From Bacteroidota bacterium (lineage in GTDB: Bacteria; Bacteroidota; Bacteroidia; Bacteroidales; Paludibacteraceae), in NCBI GenBank assembly GCA_021779195.1, contig JAJYBB010000011.1, positions 35,390 through 99,389 of the forward strand: a stretch of DNA of 64,000 bases, given 5' to 3'. The position numbers were made by a program, and so were the translations under genes. The notes below the pieces were generated by a model. That model ran no database searches and was not told where the DNA came from. It was given only the letters and a program-made list of their open reading frames with translations. Shown one piece after another: positions 59,005 to 64,000 of the stretch; the stretch's first letter is position 1; each line of letters starts with the position of its first letter.

Positions 59005-59355
59005 ATGTTATACACAAATTTAAAACACATCGAAACGGCAGCTGATCATGCTAAAATGATTGCCGAAAATGAAAACGTAATGGTTATTTGCGGACGCATG
59101 GGACCTATGTGTATTCCTGTTTACGGAATTGCAGAAGAATTGGATGAAAGCGGTGAATATTCGCATGTTCAATTTTGCGATATGGAGTTTGACAATCCTG
59201 AATCTAAGGTTATCCGCAATTTGCCTGAAGTGCGTGGTTTCATGGGCATTCCCTTCACCATTTATTATAAAAATGGGAAGGTAGTCAAAGCCACATCAAG
59301 CATTCAAAATAGAGCTCAGGTAATTGCTATTTTGGATAAGGAGTTCAAAGCTTAA
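59005..59355 (+). CDS. Thioredoxin-fold protein with atypical active site (CGRMGPMC)
   Basis: MLYTNLKHIETAADHAKMIAENENVMVICGRMGPMCIPVYGIAEELDE...FMGIPFTIYYKNGKVVKATSS; cis-Pro region GIPF retained, canonical WCGPC absent. Confidence 0.85.
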   Translation: MLYTNLKHIETAADHAKMIAENENVMVICGRMGPMCIPVYGIAEELDESGEYSHVQFCDMEFDNPESKVIRNLPEVRGFMGIPFTIYYKNGKVVKATSSIQNRAQVIAILDKEFKA

Positions 59356-59363
59356 TTTTTTTT

Positions 59364-60302
59364 ATGGAAACAGACAATCATTATGATGCAATCGTAATTG
59401 GGGCGGGTCCTGCCGGATTATCGGCAGGAATCTACCTGTCAAGGGCACGACTTAAAACGCTAATTTTAAATGAAGGAGCTGTTGGAGGTCAAACCGTGTT
59501 GACACACGAAATTGCCAATTATCCAGGTGTTGAAAATATTAGTGGCTACCAGCTTGCCAACATCATGAAAAAGCAGGCACAAAGTTTTGGTTGTGTCATA
59601 AAATCGAATTTAAAAATTGAGACCATTGTTTTAGAAGGAGATGTAAAAAAAGTAATGCTCGATGATGGGAGAAATTTTACTTCCGAAACTATTATTCTCA
59701 GTCCCGGAGGACGTTCCCGCACGTTGGGCGTACCCGGAGAAGGTAAATTCAAAGGACGCGGAATTTCATACTGTGCCACTTGTGATGGCGATTTCTTCAC
59801 CGATAAGGAAATTGTAGTAGTAGGTGGCGGTAATTCTGCCCTTGAAGAAGCCGTTTCGCTAACCAACTATGCCAGTAAAGTAACCGTAGTTCATCAGTTT
59901 GACAATTTTCAGGCATTTGAACATGCAATTGAAGAAGCAGCTCATCACCCGAAAATCAGTTTTATTATGGAATCGACCATTGCTGAATTTAAAGGAGACG
60001 AAAATATTGAAAGTGTGGATATTGTGAATTTGAAGACAAACGAAATTACACCTTTTAAAACGGATGGCGTGTTTATTTTTATTGGTTATGTGCCGAATAC
60101 CGAATTTGTGAAAGATAAAGTTGAGCTGAATCAGTGGGGCGAAATTGTGGTAAAACCCGATATGTCGACCAATGTTAAGGGTGTGTATGCTGCCGGTGAT
60201 TGTATAGCCAAACGTTTCAGGCAAGTAACAACTGCGGTATCCGATGGCACCATTGCTGCTTTAGCTGCTTCGGGTTATTTGCATGATAAACGTACAAACT
60301 GA
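59364..60302 (+). CDS. trxB: Thioredoxin-disulfide reductase
   Basis: VIGAGPAGLSAGIYLSRA; YCATCDGDFF; VVGGGNSALEEAVSL; GVYAAGDC. Confidence 0.97.
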   Translation: METDNHYDAIVIGAGPAGLSAGIYLSRARLKTLILNEGAVGGQTVLTHEIANYPGVENISGYQLANIMKKQAQSFGCVIKSNLKIETIVLEGDVKKVMLDDGRNFTSETIILSPGGRSRTLGVPGEGKFKGRGISYCATCDGDFFTDKEIVVVGGGNSALEEAVSLTNYASKVTVVHQFDNFQAFEHAIEEAAHHPKISFIMESTIAEFKGDENIESVDIVNLKTNEITPFKTDGVFIFIGYVPNTEFVKDKVELNQWGEIVVKPDMSTNVKGVYAAGDCIAKRFRQVTTAVSDGTIAALAASGYLHDKRTN

Positions 60303-60787
60303 TCATTCAAAGCGTTAACATAATAATTTTTTATTGATTGAAAAATCATTAAATTCAAATTTTCCCGCTTTACGTTTTATGCGTTGAGCGGGATTATTTT
60401 GTCAAATCAAATGAAACCTGCAAATTCCGTTTCTGATATCCCATCAATTGTCGCGGATAATTGTATTGTTGATAATAATTCAGCTCATACTCAAGTTTTT
60501 ATTAACAGAGAAACAAATTTTAAACACGATTTCCTAAATTATCAGCTAAAAGTGCTGCAACTCCTTTAATTTCATTTGATGATAAACTGGTATTTTGTCC
60601 TCCGATCCCGATGATTTAGATAAAATGAAGGCTTATAGTCTTTCATTCTTGCATCGCCAATTCAATAGGCTGTCGATGTCAAACCGGCATTAACCTACCC
60701 TGAAAATGTTGATGAATAGCAATGGAATGATACTATTCCGGCTAATTCCGTTTCATAAAGATGTAGCTGGGATAAAAAAATGAACAA

Positions 60788-60813
60788 TCAGCCCGGAATT
60801 AATTCCGGGCTGA
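60788..60813. terminator. Perfect 26-bp palindrome between convergent transcription units, probable terminator
   Basis: TCAGCCCGGAATTAATTCCGGGCTGA; A-tract on the left side gives a T-tract for minus-strand transcription. Confidence 0.75.
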
Positions 60814-60886
60814 ATACAGTATCAAATAACAATTAAAACATAATTGGGTTACGGTATAATTTAAATAAACGGCTTAAATCTCATTT

Positions 60887-63800
60887 TCAATGGCTTGTTT
60901 TCAATTGTTTGCTTGTAATTACTTTCCCGTTGTCATAAATTGAACGTACAATAACAGCTCCTTTGAACCCATTGATTGAATTCAGTTTTTTTCCATCGAT
61001 TGTAAAGAAGGTCTGATTGATAAGCTTTGATTGACTATCAGGATTAGTGATTCCGGTTATTGAAATTGAAAATGCATTTGATGGAGCACTTAGTCCTCCC
61101 ATTTCATTGGCTGCCCTAACCGTATAAATCCCGCTATTTACAGTTGAAGGAATATTATAAGAATTAGTGGTAACAAATTGCACAAGAACATTATTTTTGA
61201 ATACTGCCCAACAGGAAACATAATTATTATCAGCCCAACTGATGGAATTGTTATTCCCTGAAATTACAGGAGCACCAGCCTGATCGGTATACTCTTGTGG
61301 TTGCCAAGCATCAGTCCCGCCAAGTACATTGCTAACCGTATATTGAGCGGCTTGATCTGCAGTAAGATAAGGATTTACAGCAGTAGTTACCCCATTATAA
61401 GTAAAGCTTTTTTTACGACTACTCAAGTCAACCGGTATTCCGGAGCTTGTTGTACTATTAAATTCGGCAAACAAGGCAGGAACGACGCCCATTTCAGTCC
61501 AACCAGCAGCAGTTGGAAGAATATTCATTTTTGTATTAATATAAATTGAACGTGGGGCATTTTGCCAAGGACGTCCTAAATAGTAATTCCCATTGGCAAT
61601 CGGAAATCCATCGACAGTACAATTTGAGAATACATATCCCCATGCGGAGGTAGTTGCTGGAGCTGTAAGTACACAACCGGTACGTTCTTCCACATATAGC
61701 AGGCATTCATTAAAAAACACATCGCCACCTCCACATATAAAATCAACAGTACCGTGAATGCTTCCACCTTCAAAATATATTCTTCCATTGCCCGAATAAT
61801 AAGTATCTTGATCACTCAAAAGATTTACGTTTTTATAAATATTTTTGGTTCCCTGATCCCAAAGTGCTACTGCTCGTCCCAATAATGTTCCACTTCTGTA
61901 GTCCATATTATTAAGCAAAGTAATGTCTTGCATGTAAATATTATTGGCAGTGTTTGTGAACTGAATGGTTGCTGTCGAACTAATTCCTTCAGTTGTAGGT
62001 TTGTTGTAAAGCACCACACTGTCTGCACTTTGCCCAATAAATGATACATTTGGTAAGCTAAAGGAAGTCATTTGATTTGAATTTCCGGTATTCACTCCGA
62101 TATTGTATTGTCCGTTCGGAAAAAATATTTTAAATCTGTTTCCTGAACTTGAAGCTGCTGTTGCAGCTTGAATGGCCGCTTTAAAGTCACCATCGACACC
62201 GACAACATAATCAAATGATTTTTTAACTACGGTTGGTCGCAACATTGTGGTAAAACTAAAGTTAATAGGCGCATTTAAGATATTTCCCGCTAAATCAGAA
62301 ATTGAATTGGCAGGTAAAGTGAAGGAAAATTGAGTATTATAATCCAATCCGGAATATGAAAATGTAACCGCATTACCCGAAACAACCGGCGTTAATTGTT
62401 TAGAACCAAGAGTAGCAACTACCGTATTGGAAGTAAGCATTATTTTTTTATTAAAAGTAAGCACCACTTTACCGGTAGCCGAGGCACCGATAGCTCCCGA
62501 AATAGGAACAGAACTACTTAAAACCGGTGGCGTACTGTCATTGTAAATAACCGATTTGGCTGTTAGATAAATATTTGATATTGAAGTTCCATCGTTATTT
62601 GCAGCAGTAGCTCCAGCCATTGGCGAAGTGTAATCCGGAATCCAGCGAATATATACTTTATCGGCATGATTGGCAGTGGATGGGAGTGAAAACGATTTAT
62701 CAAACCATGTTTGTCCTGCTGTAAGTGTATCGGTACCCAATGTAGTATAGGTCGTATCATTTATCGAATACTCGCACTTTTGAATGGTGTAGGCATTATA
62801 ATTATATAATAATCCGGCTGTTACATGAATATCAGTATAGTTTTTGGCATTAAAGCTGATTTGATAATAATATTGGTCGGCAACCGGTTTCCAATTAACA
62901 GCTGCACCTCGATTATAATAGCCATTGGCAGCTTTGATGGATTTATCCAACCAAGAATTAACCGTACCATCAGCCTTTCGAAGCACCAGAGTAGCCGTTT
63001 GATTATCGGAAGATGAATAAAAATCAGCTGGACGACTGCTGCCTCCTGGATTATAAAAATCCCAGCCGGCAATATAATCCGCTGTACTATAAACGGCTGT
63101 AATATTTTGGTTTTGATTCATTTGAACCGATAAATTTGCACTTGTTTCGCCGGTAAGCCAATTATTAAAAGTAAGAATATTATTGTTGTTTGCTGAAAGT
63201 GTAACCATTGTTCCTTGTTCGTACATGGTTTTTCCATTTACAATCGTTCCGGCAGGAGAAAAAGTAACCATATAAATAGGTGCACCGCCTTGCGTATTGA
63301 TATTGAGCGAATACGTATTTATTGAATCAAAAACAGCTTTGATGGCCATATTCGAATGAAGCGTGATTTTCAGTGGATTGCTTGTCGAAATAAGCGTGTC
63401 GGCATTTGCATCTCTCCATTCCTTGAATTGAAAGCCGAAATTTCGGTTTGCGGTTAGAGTAATATCAGTTCCTTCGTCAAATTCGGTACCGACCGGATTT
63501 GCAGAAATTGATCCGGCCTGCGCAGGATACACCGAAGAAGCAAAAGTATGCGTTACGACATTGACAATCGTTCCTTTTACATTGCCGTTTATAACGAGGT
63601 TGGCAAGTCCAATGGCTTTTGTATTTCCAAGGCTATAAATGTAAACGTACAATCCGCAATCGCCATTCGATGCAGGAATCGGCAATGTGCTTAAATCATA
63701 GGAAGCATGCGTTACTCCACCTGAATTATCGCGTGCCGGTTTCAACCCTGTTGCTATGGTTGTCAGTGTACCATCTGCTGATTTCCAGATAACATCGATT

Positions 63801-64000
63801 AAGCCACCGTCGGTTCCATAACGCTGGCAATCAAAAGCAATCGAAGAAGGAGTAAAACTTAAACCTGTTTTTGGACGCACGCAAAATGCTACAAAATCGT
63901 TGACAGTAACAGAATTATCTTGAACGGTAGGATAAAAGCGGGTGAAAGTTATGGCATTGCTTGTCGCTTTGTCTTTGTAATTAATATTACTTCCTTTGTC
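60887..64000 (-). CDS. Multidomain CE8 pectinesterase, 5'-truncated by the window edge
   Basis: CE8 motifs (GRAVALWDQGTKNIYKNVNLLSDQDTYYSGNGRIYFEGGSIHGTVDFICGGGDVFFNECLLYVEE; YYLGRPWQNAPRSIYINTKM), InlB-like repeat and SbsA Ig-like regions. The frame stays open past the called start (63880 is GTG) to base 64000. Confidence 0.93.
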   Translation of the reverse strand, partial: DKGSNINYKDKATSNAITFTRFYPTVQDNSVTVNDFVAFCVRPKTGLSFTPSSIAFDCQRYGTDGGLIDVIWKSADGTLTTIATGLKPARDNSGGVTHASYDLSTLPIPASNGDCGLYVYIYSLGNTKAIGLANLVINGNVKGTIVNVVTHTFASSVYPAQAGSISANPVGTEFDEGTDITLTANRNFGFQFKEWRDANADTLISTSNPLKITLHSNMAIKAVFDSINTYSLNINTQGGAPIYMVTFSPAGTIVNGKTMYEQGTMVTLSANNNNILTFNNWLTGETSANLSVQMNQNQNITAVYSTADYIAGWDFYNPGGSSRPADFYSSSDNQTATLVLRKADGTVNSWLDKSIKAANGYYNRGAAVNWKPVADQYYYQISFNAKNYTDIHVTAGLLYNYNAYTIQKCEYSINDTTYTTLGTDTLTAGQTWFDKSFSLPSTANHADKVYIRWIPDYTSPMAGATAANNDGTSISNIYLTAKSVIYNDSTPPVLSSSVPISGAIGASATGKVVLTFNKKIMLTSNTVVATLGSKQLTPVVSGNAVTFSYSGLDYNTQFSFTLPANSISDLAGNILNAPINFSFTTMLRPTVVKKSFDYVVGVDGDFKAAIQAATAASSSGNRFKIFFPNGQYNIGVNTGNSNQMTSFSLPNVSFIGQSADSVVLYNKPTTEGISSTATIQFTNTANNIYMQDITLLNNMDYRSGTLLGRAVALWDQGTKNIYKNVNLLSDQDTYYSGNGRIYFEGGSIHGTVDFICGGGDVFFNECLLYVEERTGCVLTAPATTSAWGYVFSNCTVDGFPIANGNYYLGRPWQNAPRSIYINTKMNILPTAAGWTEMGVVPALFAEFNSTTSSGIPVDLSSRKKSFTYNGVTTAVNPYLTADQAAQYTVSNVLGGTDAWQPQEYTDQAGAPVISGNNNSISWADNNYVSCWAVFKNNVLVQFVTTNSYNIPSTVNSGIYTVRAANEMGGLSAPSNAFSISITGITNPDSQSKLINQTFFTIDGKKLNSINGFKGAVIVRSIYDNGKVITSKQLKTSH

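Noticed and set aside
60384-60569. 61-aa plus-strand ORF after trxB
   Set aside because: Low-information sequence in a decayed region; no promoter or recognisable domain.
1-64000. tRNA, rRNA or tmRNA genes
   Set aside because: No T-arm GGTTCGAATCC-type cloverleaf or rRNA-like segment was recognised by eye; tRNAscan/Infernal would be decisive.
1-64000. Insertion sequences, integrases or phage genes
   Set aside because: No transposase, integrase or phage structural motifs found in the translated ORFs.

Overview
AT-rich Bacteroidota (probably Bacteroidales) chromosomal window. Evidence: SusC/SusD pairs, T9SS sorting domains, and many TAnnTTTG-type -7 promoter elements. It opens inside a SusD 3' end (2-193). 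Housekeeping and accessory genes follow: a DUF5020-like protein, M28 peptidase, VUT/YhhQ transporter, ABC-F, MarR, MFS, isochorismatase-like, LytTR, LiaF-like and MscL. Next is a ~28 kb co-oriented minus-strand pectin/rhamnogalacturonan utilisation locus (about 40052 down to 11701). It holds two SusC/SusD pairs, three fasciclin-domain lipoproteins, two PL1-type pectate lyases, a PL22-type oligogalacturonate lyase, an (alpha/alpha)6-type putative glycosidase, a DUF4450 protein and a T9SS-targeted beta-strand-rich protein. Beyond it are an aromatic amino acid operon (pheA, aminotransferase, DAHP synthase/chorismate mutase), an RluB-like pseudouridine synthase, a flavodiiron protein, umuDC, hpt, adk, obg, pgeF, recJ, a Sua5-type gene, a polyprenyl sugar transferase, a Crp/Fnr regulator, an atypical thioredoxin with trxB, and a CE8 pectinesterase that runs off the right edge. 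The strongest unannotated signal is a complete transcription attenuator upstream of pheA. A 16-codon leader ORF (MNRFFTYFYFYFYFSR*, 6 Phe and 4 Tyr) precedes mutually exclusive antiterminator and terminator pairings and a U-tract. Other signals: a triple direct repeat upstream of the first PUL gene, two unannotated coding relics found by manual translation (a T9SS C-terminal domain fragment and an unassigned 84-codon frame), FAS1 lipoproteins with possible carbohydrate-binding-like C-terminal regions, and a palindrome-rich umuD/hpt intergenic region.
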